A stretch of DNA of 64,000 bases from Actinoallomurus oryzae (GTDB lineage: Bacteria; Actinomycetota; Actinomycetes; Streptosporangiales; Streptosporangiaceae). The notes beneath the pieces were generated by a model. It made no database searches and had not been told where the DNA came from. It saw nothing but the letters and a program-made list of their open reading frames with translations. Location of the stretch: the NCBI RefSeq assembly GCF_039541955.1, contig NZ_BAABHF010000040.1, forward strand, positions 1-64,000, in the 5' to 3' direction. Both the position numbers and the translations under genes were made by a program. Below, piece after piece: positions 34,203 through 42,993 of the stretch; within the stretch, counting starts at the first letter, position 1, and each line of letters begins with the position of its first letter.

Positions 34203-35042
34203 ATGAACGTGGGTCTCGGCCTGCCGATCACCGATCCGCCGTCGCTGCTGTCGTGGGCGCGGCGCGCCGACGCCGGCCCCTTCTCGACGCTCGGCCTGCT
34301 CGACCGTCTCGTGTACGCCAATCCCGAGCCGCTCGTGACGCTCGCCGCCCTCGCCGGAGCCACGACGCGCATCCGCCTGCAGACCGAGGTGCTCCTCGGC
34401 CCGCTGCGCGAGACGGCGCTCCTCGCCAAGCAGACCGCGACGCTGGACCTGATGTCCGGTGGCCGCTTCACGCTCGGCGTCGGCGTCGGCGGCCGGGCCG
34501 ACGACCACCTCGCGGCCGGCACCGACATCCGTACGCGCGGACGCCGTCTGGACGCGCAGCTCGCGACCCTGCGGCGGGTCTGGTCGGGAGAGCCGTACGG
34601 CCAGGGCGCCGGTCCGATCGGCCCGGCGCCCGCCCGCGAGGGCGGCCCGGAGGTGCTCATCGGCGCCTTCGCCCCGGCCGCCCTCGAACGCGTCGCCCGC
34701 TGGGGCGACGGCTACCTGTGCGCGTCGCCGCCCGCGATGGCCGACGGGCTGTTCCGCAGCGTGGAGCGCTCCTGGTCGGCGGCGGGCCGCGCCGGACGGC
34801 CGCGTCTGGTCGCCCAGGTCAACGTCGCGCTCGGCCCGGAGAGCACGATCGAGGACGCCCGGGAGGCGATGGGCGCCTATTACGCGTTCCTCGACGACCC
34901 CGGGTGGGTCGGCCTGCTCACCACGCCACGGCAGGTCCACGACGCGCTCACCGCGTTCACCGACCTGGGCGCGGACGAGGTGGTGCTGTACTGCTGGGCC
35001 CGCGACGCCGACCAGATCGACCGGCTCGCCGACGTGCTGTAG
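34203..35042 (+). CDS. LLM-class flavin-dependent oxidoreductase
   Basis: 279 residues from the ATG at 34203, behind GGAGG. Luciferase-like barrel: MNVGLGLPITDP at the start, RIRLQTEVLLGPLRETALLAK, FTLGVGVGGRADDH and ARWGDGYLCASPP. In actinobacteria these usually use F420 or FMN. Substrate unknown. It is not in a clear operon; the DUF1444 gene is convergent. Confidence 0.9.
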   Translation: MNVGLGLPITDPPSLLSWARRADAGPFSTLGLLDRLVYANPEPLVTLAALAGATTRIRLQTEVLLGPLRETALLAKQTATLDLMSGGRFTLGVGVGGRADDHLAAGTDIRTRGRRLDAQLATLRRVWSGEPYGQGAGPIGPAPAREGGPEVLIGAFAPAALERVARWGDGYLCASPPAMADGLFRSVERSWSAAGRAGRPRLVAQVNVALGPESTIEDAREAMGAYYAFLDDPGWVGLLTTPRQVHDALTAFTDLGADEVVLYCWARDADQIDRLADVL

Positions 35043-35064
35043 CCGTACGGGGGGGGCGGGCGGC

Positions 35065-35634
35065 TCACACGTGCCAGGTGCCGTCACGGCGGGTCAGCAG
35101 GTCACGGGTCAACAGCAGGCGCCGGTCCGCCGCCCGCCAGACGCGCTCGACGCCGCCGGCGAGCGCGTCCGTCCCTCCATCGACGTCGCTGCCGGTGACC
35201 ATGAGCACGTCCCGCGTGGGCACCGCGGCGATCAGATCGCCGGGGATCTGCGGGTCGAGTTGGTCCCACAGCCAGGGCACCAGCAGCAGGCTCGCTTCGA
35301 GGTCTCCGTCGAGCACGAACCCGACGCCCCCCGGAATCTGCCTGATCTCCGGCTTCGGACGGCGCCGGGTGAGGTTGTGCACCGCGAGAGAGCGCAGTTC
35401 TTCCAGCTGAACACCGAGGTCGCCGCAGCCGCTCTCATTGACGTACTGGAACATGTCCGGCAGGTCCAGCACGTAAGCGACGAACAGGTCACCCACCAGG
35501 TGTTCCATGACCGGAGGGTCCGGCAGGGAGACCGGGTCGCCGGACGGCGGCTCGGCTCGCTTGATGAGAGGCAGGACCAACGAGGAGTCCCGCGGCGAGG
35601 CCTCGGGGGTCTTCCCGTCGCTCGTGACGTTCAT
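35065..35634 (-). CDS. DUF1444 family protein
   Basis: 189 residues from the ATG at 35634 (MNVTSDGKT). The signature HLVGDLFVAYVLDLPDMFQYV and a C-terminal half with PWLWDQLDPQIPGDLIAAVPTRDVL fit DUF1444, a family of unknown function. Soluble, no signal peptide. The frame is open upstream to 35730, but that part is Arg-rich and lacks a start with a ribosome site. Confidence 0.8.
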   Translation of the reverse strand: MNVTSDGKTPEASPRDSSLVLPLIKRAEPPSGDPVSLPDPPVMEHLVGDLFVAYVLDLPDMFQYVNESGCGDLGVQLEELRSLAVHNLTRRRPKPEIRQIPGGVGFVLDGDLEASLLLVPWLWDQLDPQIPGDLIAAVPTRDVLMVTGSDVDGGTDALAGGVERVWRAADRRLLLTRDLLTRRDGTWHV

Positions 35635-35904
35635 CCGGCGCTCCGTTCGTCCGGGTCGCCGTGTCGCGACCGGGCGAACCCTAACGGACCGGGTCCCGTC
35701 GCGCACCGCCCGTCGCGTCGCTCGGCGCACGCCGCGTCCGCCGGGTTCGCGGAGACGATACGGCTCCCGGCGGCAGCCGGCGGATGAGCTGTTATGACCT
35801 GTGAAGTTCCCAGCCGAAGCCGGCGAGGTTTCCAGCGCTCCTCGGCGTTGCGAGGACTGCGACGTCTCGGGCAGGAGGCACGATCGATCGACGTGGTCTG
35901 CGCG

Positions 35905-36612
35905 TCAGTTCACGGCCAGGGCGCGTTCGAGCGCGGCTCGGCCTGCCGGTTCCCACGTCGGTTTGCCCCCGGGGAGACCGAGCCTGCCGTTGCGTCCGAT
36001 GCTGATCAGGTGCAGCGCCGCACGACCACGTTCGCGGGATGCAGATCGCCGTGCAGCCAGGTCGGCGCCCCGCCCCACGCGGGCGCCGCGACGGCCTTCT
36101 CCCAGATCTCTCGGGCGGCATCGGCGCTCGCGTCGCCGGCCACGACCTCCACGCCCTGGTGAACCCGTCCCGTATCCCCGCCGGCGGGATGCCGCGCGTG
36201 GAGCCGGCCGGGGCTTCCGCGGGGCCCGCCGATGCAGGGCCCGGAGAAAACCCGCGAGGGTCTCGGCCGCGTCGGCGCGGGTGATCGGCGCTCGGTCCGC
36301 CGGCTCGCCCTCGACCCAGCGCATGATCGTCCAGGTGTGCCCGAACAGGGCCGAAGGTTCGCCGACGCGCACCGGGGCGGGCGTCGGCAGCGGCAGGCGC
36401 TCGGCCAGAACGGGCGGCCACTTCTGCTCGGTGCGCAGCAGAGCCGGGGCGCGCTCGGTGCGCGGCAGGCGCACGGCCGGCTCCGCCCCGAGGCGCCACT
36501 GCTGGTTGTCCCAGCCACCGACGACATCGCGGAGTTCGAGGTCGGCGAGATCCGGATGCTGTTCCCGCAGCAGCGCTCGTACCAGGTCCTGCTCGAACCC
36601 GGGCTCGTCCAT
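35905..36612 (-). pseudogene. broken aminoglycoside-phosphotransferase-like gene
   Basis: The N-terminal part (from 36612: VVGGWDNQQWRLG, HTWTIMRWVEGEPAD, LAGFLRALHRRAP) is the first half of an APH-family kinase. Near 36220-36240 the family pattern jumps one frame. The catalytic loop TWLHGDLHPANVVV is then read in the other frame, which stops at 36006. The metal-binding IDFGD segment is missing, and a C-terminal-like RAALERALAVN returns in the first frame. Two frame changes with a deletion make it non-functional unless there are sequencing errors. Confidence 0.7.
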
Positions 36613-36673
36613 GGATGAGCCTCCGATCGCCGGCGTCTGCCTGGGAAGCCAGCACCCACGAACTTGATTTAGC

Positions 36674-36689
36674 TCGAACCTTTGTTCGA
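36674..36689. promoter_or_regulatory. LexA (SOS) box of the mutasome operon
   Basis: TCGAACCTTTGTTCGA matches the actinobacterial SOS consensus TCGAAC-N4-GTTCGA in every fixed position. It ends 10 bases before the GTG start of imuA', so LexA would sit on the transcription start and leaderless translation is likely. Confidence 0.92.
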
Positions 36690-36699
36690 TGATGGTCGC

Positions 36700-37368
36700 G
36701 TGAGTGAGCTATCGACGCAGGTCACAGAGGGATTGTCGACTCTGTCACGACCTGCGTTGGTGCCGGTGCTGCCCGTGTTGCACGAGGTGGTTCCCGAGGG
36801 TGGGCTGCGGCCGGGGTCGGTCACCGTGGTCGAGGGTTCGCCCGCTCTCGCCCTGGCGTTGACGGCCGGTCTGGAGGAGCGGTGGTGTGCCGTCGTCGGG
36901 CTGCCGGAGGCGCACATTCCCGCCGCCGCGTCGATGGGGGGCGACCCGATGAGGGTTCTGCTCGTGGACGATCCGGGCCGGCGGTGGGCCGACGTCGTCG
37001 CGGCGCTGACCGACGGCTGCGCGCTGGTGCTCACCCGGCCCCCGGACCGGCCGGCCCCTCAGGTGGTGCGCCGGCTGACCGCGCTGGCCCGCCGTAACGG
37101 GTGCGCGCTGGTCGTGACCGGGCCCTGGGAGGGGGCGAACCTCCGGCTCCGCGTCGAGGAGGGGCACTGGTCCGGGCTCGGCACCGGCACCGGGCACCTG
37201 CGCGGCCGCCGTGCCCTGGTGGTCTCCTCGGGCCGCGGCGCCGCGGGTCCCGGCCGGCGGGTCTGGCTCTGGCTCCCCGCGCCGGACGGCACCGTCGCCC
37301 CCGCCGCGGAGATCCCGGAGGCGATCCCGGAGACACCGTCCCGCGCCCCGGTGGCGGTGGCCGGGTGA
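36700..37368 (+). CDS. imuA': mutasome accessory protein ImuA'
   Basis: 222 residues from the GTG at 36700. RecA/SulA-like protein of the mycobacterial-type mutasome. The fold is recognisable (PVLHEVVPEGGLRPGSVTVVEG, VLLVDDPGRRWADVVAAL, RALVVSSGRG), but the Walker A position reads EGSPALALA without Gly-Lys-Thr, so no ATPase is expected. It recruits ImuB and DnaE2 to damaged DNA in studied systems. The stop overlaps the imuB start (GTGA). Confidence 0.88.
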   Translation: MSELSTQVTEGLSTLSRPALVPVLPVLHEVVPEGGLRPGSVTVVEGSPALALALTAGLEERWCAVVGLPEAHIPAAASMGGDPMRVLLVDDPGRRWADVVAALTDGCALVLTRPPDRPAPQVVRRLTALARRNGCALVVTGPWEGANLRLRVEEGHWSGLGTGTGHLRGRRALVVSSGRGAAGPGRRVWLWLPAPDGTVAPAAEIPEAIPETPSRAPVAVAG

Positions 37369-38906
37369 TTCCGCCGCGCGCTCTCGTGGTCTGGTGTCCC
37401 GACTGGCCGGTCACCGCGATCGGACTGGACGCCGCCACCCCCGCCGCCGTCGTCTCCGGCGCCCAGGTCGAGGCGTGCTCGGCGGCGGCGCGCGCCTCGG
37501 GTGTACGGCGCGGGCAGCGGGTGCGGGACGCGCAGCGGCACTGCCCCGAGCTCGTCGTACGCGACCGGGACACCGACGCCGAGGGGCGGCTCTTCGAGTC
37601 GGTGGCGGCGGCCGTCTCCGGCGTCACCCCGTGGGTCGAGGTCGTACGCCCGGGGATCTGCGCGATCCCGGTTCGCGGCGCGGCCCGCTACCACGGCGGC
37701 GGTACGACGGGGGCCGGCGACGAGGAGTCGCTGCGGGTCCACGTGCAGGACACCGTCGTCGAGCAGGGCTTCGACTGCGGTGCGGGCATCGCCGACGGCC
37801 TGTTCGCGGCGGAGCTGGCGGCGCGGGCCGGTGAGGGCGGCGTCGTCGTGCCCCCGGGCGGGACACCCGCCTTCCTCGCCCCGTACCCGGTGAGCGTCCT
37901 CGGCCGGCCCGAGCTCACCGGCCTGCTCTCCCGGCTCGGCATCCGCACGCTCGGCGCGTTCGCGGCACTGCCGGTACGCGACGTGACGGCTCGTTTCGGC
38001 GTCGACGAGATACGGGCGCACCGGCTGGCCCGCGGGCTGTACCCCCGGCCGCCGGCCCCGCGGCCGCCGCTCGCCGACCTGAGCGTGTCGACGGAGTTCG
38101 ACCCGCCCGCCGTGGCCGCCGAACAGGTCGTCTTCGCCGCCAAGTCCCTCGCCGAACGGCTGCATGAGGCGCTCGCCGCCGAGGCGCTGACCTGCGTCCG
38201 CGTCGGGGTCGAGGTGACCGGCGCCGACGGCCGTACGCTGACCCGGCTCTGGCGGCACGACGGGGCGCTGTCCGCCCTCGCCGTCGCCGAACGGGTCCGC
38301 TGGCAGCTCTCGTCCTGGGAGACCCAGGGCGAGGACGGCCAGGAGGGCGGCGTCGTGCTGCTGCGGCTCCTGCCCGACCAGCTCGTCGCCGACGACGGAC
38401 GGCAGGAGGCCCTGTGGGGTGAGGCCACGGTCTCCGACCAGATCGCCCGCGCCGCGGCGCGGGTCCAGGCGATGCTCGGCCACCAGGCGATCACCCGGCC
38501 GTTCCCGGCCGGCGGGCGCGGGCCGGGCGAACGCGTCGTCCGGGTGCCCTTCGGCGACCTGCCGCCGGAACCGGCCGCCGAGGGGCCGTGGCCGGGCCGC
38601 GTCCCCGACCCGCCGCCGGCCGTCGTCCACCCCGAGCCGCTGCCCGCGACGGTGACCGACGCCGACGGCTCGCCCGTCCTGGTGGACGCCCGGTGCGCGG
38701 TGTCCGCGCCGCCGCACGAGGTGGAGATCGCCGGGCGCCGTCACCTGGTGACGGCGTGGGCGGGCCCCTGGCCGGCCCGCGAACGCTGGTGGGACCCGGC
38801 CCGCGCGCACCGCCGGGCCCGGTTCCAGGTCGTCACCGGCGACGACCGGGCCCACCTGCTCGTCTTCGAGGGCGGCCACTGGCACGTCGAAGCCGGATAC
38901 GCGTAG
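37365..38906 (+). CDS. imuB: ImuB, non-catalytic Y-family polymerase of the mutasome
   Basis: 513 residues from a GTG overlapping the imuA' stop. Y-family fold: LVVWCPDWPVTAIG at the start, little-finger region near 250-340. The acidic catalytic cluster of active Y polymerases is missing (WVEVVRPG where SxDE would be). A beta-clamp-binding motif QEALWG (residues 347-352) matches the QLPLWG of the mycobacterial protein. ImuB is the hub that links the clamp, ImuA' and DnaE2. It lies directly upstream of dnaE2. Confidence 0.92.
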   Translation: MIPPRALVVWCPDWPVTAIGLDAATPAAVVSGAQVEACSAAARASGVRRGQRVRDAQRHCPELVVRDRDTDAEGRLFESVAAAVSGVTPWVEVVRPGICAIPVRGAARYHGGGTTGAGDEESLRVHVQDTVVEQGFDCGAGIADGLFAAELAARAGEGGVVVPPGGTPAFLAPYPVSVLGRPELTGLLSRLGIRTLGAFAALPVRDVTARFGVDEIRAHRLARGLYPRPPAPRPPLADLSVSTEFDPPAVAAEQVVFAAKSLAERLHEALAAEALTCVRVGVEVTGADGRTLTRLWRHDGALSALAVAERVRWQLSSWETQGEDGQEGGVVLLRLLPDQLVADDGRQEALWGEATVSDQIARAAARVQAMLGHQAITRPFPAGGRGPGERVVRVPFGDLPPEPAAEGPWPGRVPDPPPAVVHPEPLPATVTDADGSPVLVDARCAVSAPPHEVEIAGRRHLVTAWAGPWPARERWWDPARAHRRARFQVVTGDDRAHLLVFEGGHWHVEAGYA

Positions 38907-38915
38907 GGGATCCGA

Positions 38916-39042
38916 ATGGGCTGGAGCGACCCCGATGAGTGAGCGGAGTGGACGGGCGAGGAACGAGCTCGTCCGCGGAGCGAACGAAGAGGGCGAGTGA
39001 CCCAATGAACTGGAGCGAACGAAGAGGGCGAGTGACCCGATG
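38916..39042 (+). repeat. repeated initiation regions before dnaE2
   Basis: Three start-like sites follow each other: ATGGGCTGGAGCGAC (38916, an 8-codon frame with TAGGGGA before it), ATGAACTGGAGCGAA (39005) and the real ATGGGCTGGAACAAC (39040). The 27 bases 38977-39003 are repeated at 39012-39038. The block contains GAAGAGGGCGAGTGACCC, the ribosome site used by dnaE2. Confidence 0.85.
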
Positions 39043-42000
39043 GGCTGGAACAACCCGGACATTCCGTGGCGGGAGTTCGAGCGGCGGTTGTCGTGGGGCG
39101 GCCGTGAGCCGAAGGCGGCCGCGCCGCCGCCGGTGGTTCCGGCGCGGCGGCGTGAAGGCCCAGGCGGCTGGGCGGAGCTGCACTGTCACTCCTCCTACAG
39201 CTTCCTCGACGGCGCCTCCAGCCCCCGCGAGCTGATCGACGAGGCGATCCGGCTCGACGTGGAGGCCGTGGCCGTGACCGACCACGACGGCATGTACGGG
39301 GCGGTGCAGCTCAAGGAGGCCGCCAAGGGCACCGGCGTCGGCACGATCTTCGGCGCGGAGCTGAGCCTCGACCTGCCGGCGAAACAGGGCGAGCCCGACC
39401 CCGGTGGGCGGCACCTGCTGGTGCTGGCCCGGGACGCCGAGGGGTACGGGCGGCTGAGCGGCGCGATCAGCCGCGCGCAGCTCGCCGGTGGCGAGAAGGG
39501 CAGGCCGGTCTACGACCTGGCCGACCTGGCGGACGCGCACGGCGGGCACTGGGCGGTGCTCACCGGCTGCCGCAAGAGCCTGGTGCACGGCGGCGACGAC
39601 CGGGAGGCGGGGCTGCGCACGCTGATCGAGATGTTCGGGCGGGAGAACGTCTACGCCGAGCTGATCGACCACGACCAGCCCCTGGACGACGCGCGCAACG
39701 ACGCCCTGTACGACCTCGCGGAAAGGCACAGGATCGGCGTCGTCGCCTCGAACAACGTGCACTACGCCGCGCCGAAGGACGCGTCGCTCGCCGAGGCGCT
39801 CGCCGCCGTACGCGCCCGTCGGGGGCTGGACGACCTGGAGTCCTGGCTGCCGGCCACGGGCACCGCGCACCTGCGGTCGGCGCGGGAGATGCGGGCGCGG
39901 ACGGCGCGGTTCCCCGGTGTGGTCGAGCGCACCGTCGAGCTGGCCCGGTCCTGCGTCTTCGACCTGAAACTGGTCGCGCCCGACCTGCCGGACTGGCTCG
40001 TGCCCGAGGGACACACCGAGTCGACCTGGCTGCGGCACCTCGTCGCCGAGGGCGCCGCCGAGCGGTACGGGCCCCGGCGGCGGGCGCGCCGGGCGTACCG
40101 GCAGATCGACGAGGAGCTGAACGTCATCGACGGCCTCGGCTTCCCCGGCTACTTCCTGATCGTCCAGGAGATCGTGGAGTTCTGCCGCGACGCCGACATC
40201 CTGTGCCAGGGCCGCGGCTCGGCGGCCAACTCCGCGGTCTGTTTCGCCCTCGGCATCACCGGGGTCGACGCGGTCAAGCACAACCTGCTGTTCGAGCGGT
40301 TCCTGTCGCCCGGCCGCGACGGGCCGCCCGACATCGACCTGGACATCGAGCACCGCCGCCGCGAGGAGGTCATCCAGCACGTCTATGAGAAGTACGGCCG
40401 GGACCGCGCCGCGCAGGTCGCCAACGTGATCAGCTACCGGCCCCGCATGGCCGTACGCGACGCGGCGCGCGCCCTCGGCTTCTCCCCCGGCCAGCAGGAC
40501 GCCTGGTCGCGGCAGCTCTCCCCGCACGAGCCGCTGCCGCCGGACGGCATCCCGGAGGCGGTCACCGCGCTGGCCGACCGGATGCAGCGCCTGCCGCGTC
40601 ACCTCGGTATCCACTCGGGCGGCATGGTCATCTGCGACCGGCCGATCGGGGAGGTCTGCCCGGTCGAGTGGGCCCGCATGCCGGGCCGCACCGTGCTGCA
40701 GTGGGACAAGGACGACTGCGCCGCCGAGGGACTGGTCAAGTTCGATCTGCTCGGGCTCGGCATGCTGTCGGTGCTGCACGACACGTTCGACCTCGTGGCC
40801 GCCTTCCACGACCGCCGCTTCGACCTGCACAACATCCCCGAAGAGGACCCCGACGTGTACGCCATGCTGCGCGACGCCGACACGGTCGGGGTGTTCCAGG
40901 TCGAGTCGCGCGCCCAGATGGCCACGCTCCCCCGGCTCAAGCCCGACCGCTTCTACGACCTGGTCGTGGAGGTCGCGCTGATCCGGCCCGGGCCGATCCA
41001 GGGCGGGTCGGTCCATCCGTACCTGCGCCGCCGGAGCGGGCAGGAGCCGCCCGACATCCCGCACCCGCTCATGCGGAACGCCCTGTCGCGCACCATGGGC
41101 GTGCCGCTGTTCCAGGAGCAGATGATGCAGCTCGCCGTGGACTGCGCGGGGTTCACCCCGGCGGAGTCGGACGCGCTGCGGCAGGCGATGAGCGCCAAGC
41201 GCGCGCCCGAGCGCATCGAGAAGCTCCGCGAACGCCTGCTGACCGGCATGGCCGAGCGCGGCATCTCCGGTGAGATCGCCGAGGAGGTCTACACCAAGAT
41301 CCTCGGTTTCGCGAGCTTCGGCTTCCCCGAGTCGCACGCGCAGAGCTTCGCCCATCTCGTGTACGCCAGCGCGTACCTCAAACGGCACTACCCCGCGGCG
41401 TTCACCGCGGCGCTGCTGGCCAACCAGCCGATGGGCTTCTACGCTCCGCAGACCCTGATCGGCGACGCGCGGAGGCACGGGGTCCGCGTCCTCGGCGTGG
41501 ACGTGAACGCGAGCGCGGCCAAGGCGACGCTCGAGGGCCCGTACGCCCCCGCCGGCGGGTCCCCGCACTCGCCCTCCGCCGAGCAGCCTGCGGTCCGGGT
41601 GGGCCTGGAGTACGTACGGGGCCTCGGGGCCGAGGGCGCGGAACGGATCGCCGCCGGACGGCCGTACGAGAGCCTGGAGGACCTGGTCCGGCGGGTGCCG
41701 CTGCCCACCGCGGCCCTGGAGGCCCTCGCCACCGCGGGTGCGTTCGGCTGCTTCGGCCTCGGCCGCCGTGAGGCGCTGTGGGCGGCGGGCGCGCTCTCGC
41801 GCGGTGCCACTCCCCCGGCCTCGTCGTCCTGGCGCGCCGAACGGCTGCCGGGCACGACGCCGGGCACGTCCGCTCCCGAACTGCCCGCCATGACCCCGAT
41901 CGAGGAGACCATCGCCGACCTGTGGGCCACCGGCACGGCGGGGCATCACCCGATCGCCCACGTACGGCATCTGCTCGATGAGCGCGACGTGGTCCCCCTG

Positions 42001-42300
42001 GGCGCACTCGCCGACGTACCCGGCGAGACGAACATCGTGGTCGCCGGCGTGGTGACCCACCGGCAGCGCCCGGGGACGGCGGGTGGGGTGATCTTCTTCA
42101 ACCTGGAGGACGAGACCGGGATGGCCAACGTCGTCTGCCGCCCCCAGATCTGGGAGCGCTACCGGACCATGGCCTTCCAGGCCCAGGCGATGATCGTCCA
42201 CGCGCGTCTCGAACGCCACGACGGCGCCACGAATCTGGTCGCCACCCGCCTGCGACGCCTCCCCGTGACCACGATGACACGCAGCCGCGACTTCCGATAA
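39040..42300 (+). CDS. dnaE2: error-prone DNA polymerase III alpha subunit DnaE2
   Basis: 1086 residues. C-family polymerase of the mutasome, performing damage-tolerant synthesis. PHP domain from residue 45 (ELHCHSSYSFLDGASSP, VTDHDGMYG). Catalytic palm with CQGRGSAANSAVCFALGIT and PDIDLDIEHRRREEVI carrying the aspartates. C-terminal OB fold (NIVVAGVVTHRQRPGTAGG). Length and the lack of the C-terminal tau/clamp region of DnaE1 are typical of DnaE2. Under LexA control as third gene of the operon (inference from the upstream box). Confidence 0.97.
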   Translation: MGWNNPDIPWREFERRLSWGGREPKAAAPPPVVPARRREGPGGWAELHCHSSYSFLDGASSPRELIDEAIRLDVEAVAVTDHDGMYGAVQLKEAAKGTGVGTIFGAELSLDLPAKQGEPDPGGRHLLVLARDAEGYGRLSGAISRAQLAGGEKGRPVYDLADLADAHGGHWAVLTGCRKSLVHGGDDREAGLRTLIEMFGRENVYAELIDHDQPLDDARNDALYDLAERHRIGVVASNNVHYAAPKDASLAEALAAVRARRGLDDLESWLPATGTAHLRSAREMRARTARFPGVVERTVELARSCVFDLKLVAPDLPDWLVPEGHTESTWLRHLVAEGAAERYGPRRRARRAYRQIDEELNVIDGLGFPGYFLIVQEIVEFCRDADILCQGRGSAANSAVCFALGITGVDAVKHNLLFERFLSPGRDGPPDIDLDIEHRRREEVIQHVYEKYGRDRAAQVANVISYRPRMAVRDAARALGFSPGQQDAWSRQLSPHEPLPPDGIPEAVTALADRMQRLPRHLGIHSGGMVICDRPIGEVCPVEWARMPGRTVLQWDKDDCAAEGLVKFDLLGLGMLSVLHDTFDLVAAFHDRRFDLHNIPEEDPDVYAMLRDADTVGVFQVESRAQMATLPRLKPDRFYDLVVEVALIRPGPIQGGSVHPYLRRRSGQEPPDIPHPLMRNALSRTMGVPLFQEQMMQLAVDCAGFTPAESDALRQAMSAKRAPERIEKLRERLLTGMAERGISGEIAEEVYTKILGFASFGFPESHAQSFAHLVYASAYLKRHYPAAFTAALLANQPMGFYAPQTLIGDARRHGVRVLGVDVNASAAKATLEGPYAPAGGSPHSPSAEQPAVRVGLEYVRGLGAEGAERIAAGRPYESLEDLVRRVPLPTAALEALATAGAFGCFGLGRREALWAAGALSRGATPPASSSWRAERLPGTTPGTSAPELPAMTPIEETIADLWATGTAGHHPIAHVRHLLDERDVVPLGALADVPGETNIVVAGVVTHRQRPGTAGGVIFFNLEDETGMANVVCRPQIWERYRTMAFQAQAMIVHARLERHDGATNLVATRLRRLPVTTMTRSRDFR

Positions 42301-42342
42301 GACCACTTTCAAGAAATCGCCATTTCGGTAGGGTGCAACTGG

Positions 42343-42842
42343 GTGGCGAGCGGATGGCATCACCGGTTCGTGGGCCAGGACGCGACGGATCGCCGGGTCA
42401 GCCAGGTCGTCCGGAAGGACGTCAACGGCTGTTACGCCGCGCGCATTGAGATGAAGGCGCCGGACGGGCAGTGGGTGAGCAAACCAACCGAGAACTCATT
42501 CTTTCCCGACAACTGGACGCCCCAGTATGTCGCGCACACCATTCACGAGGCCTTTGCCAACGGGCATCCCATCCCCAATACCAGAAACCGCTGAGAGGGT
42601 TCGCCAACGGCGTGTCGATCCAGGGAGAGTCCTGGCAGGGCAACTCCTGGGGTGTCCGCATCACGCCTCGCGGGCTGTACCTGCAGGACTGGTCCGAGAA
42701 CTACCCGCTCGACACCGCCCATGACGTGATGATCAAGTACTGGATGTTCCTCACCGCCGGGTCGCCGAACGAAGCGACCGCCGAGGTGAACGAGTGGGAG
42801 GCGAAGGCCGGGCGCGCGCACCCGTGCCGTCCCCACCTGTAG
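42343..42842 (+). pseudogene. frameshifted EndoU-like nuclease domain gene
   Basis: The first frame (GTG at 42343 to 42594, 83 residues) reads RKDVNGCYAARIEMKAPDGQW and SFFPDNWTPQYVAHTIHEAF, resembling bacterial EndoU toxin nucleases. It stops at 42594. The continuation (GVSIQGESWQGNSWGVRI, QDWSENYPL) is one frame away, ending at 42842. One lost base near 42590 would explain it. The intact protein would be about 166 residues. Base use is less GC-rich than in its neighbours. No secretion or immunity partner is evident. Confidence 0.55.
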
Positions 42843-42916
42843 ACAGGGCCCGCGACCCGGCATTACGCGCGCTTGGGGTTCGCTCCGGGGCTCCGGGAAA
42901 TCACCTCCGGTTGACA

Positions 42917-42974
42917 GTGCTCACACGAGACGGTGCTCACACGAGACGGTGCTGACCACGAGACAGTGCTCACC
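42917..42974 (+). repeat. tandem 16-bp repeats before the lipase gene
   Basis: GTGCTCACACGAGACG occurs exactly at 42917-42932 and 42933-42948. A degenerate 17-base copy follows at 42949-42965 and a partial one at 42966-42974. TTGACA (42911-42916) immediately precedes the array. It sits between that -35-like element and the start codon at 42994. Confidence 0.85.
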
Positions 42975-42993
42975 GACGAGCCGGAGGTGCGGT

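Noticed and set aside
38833..42363. Very long open frame antisense to dnaE2 (over 1100 codons)
   Set aside because: It is the GC-rich mirror of a certain gene, shows no domain and is typical of high-GC DNA.
42917..42974. Tandem repeats considered as a CRISPR array
   Set aside because: Units are 16 bases and directly adjacent, there are no spacers and no cas genes in the window.
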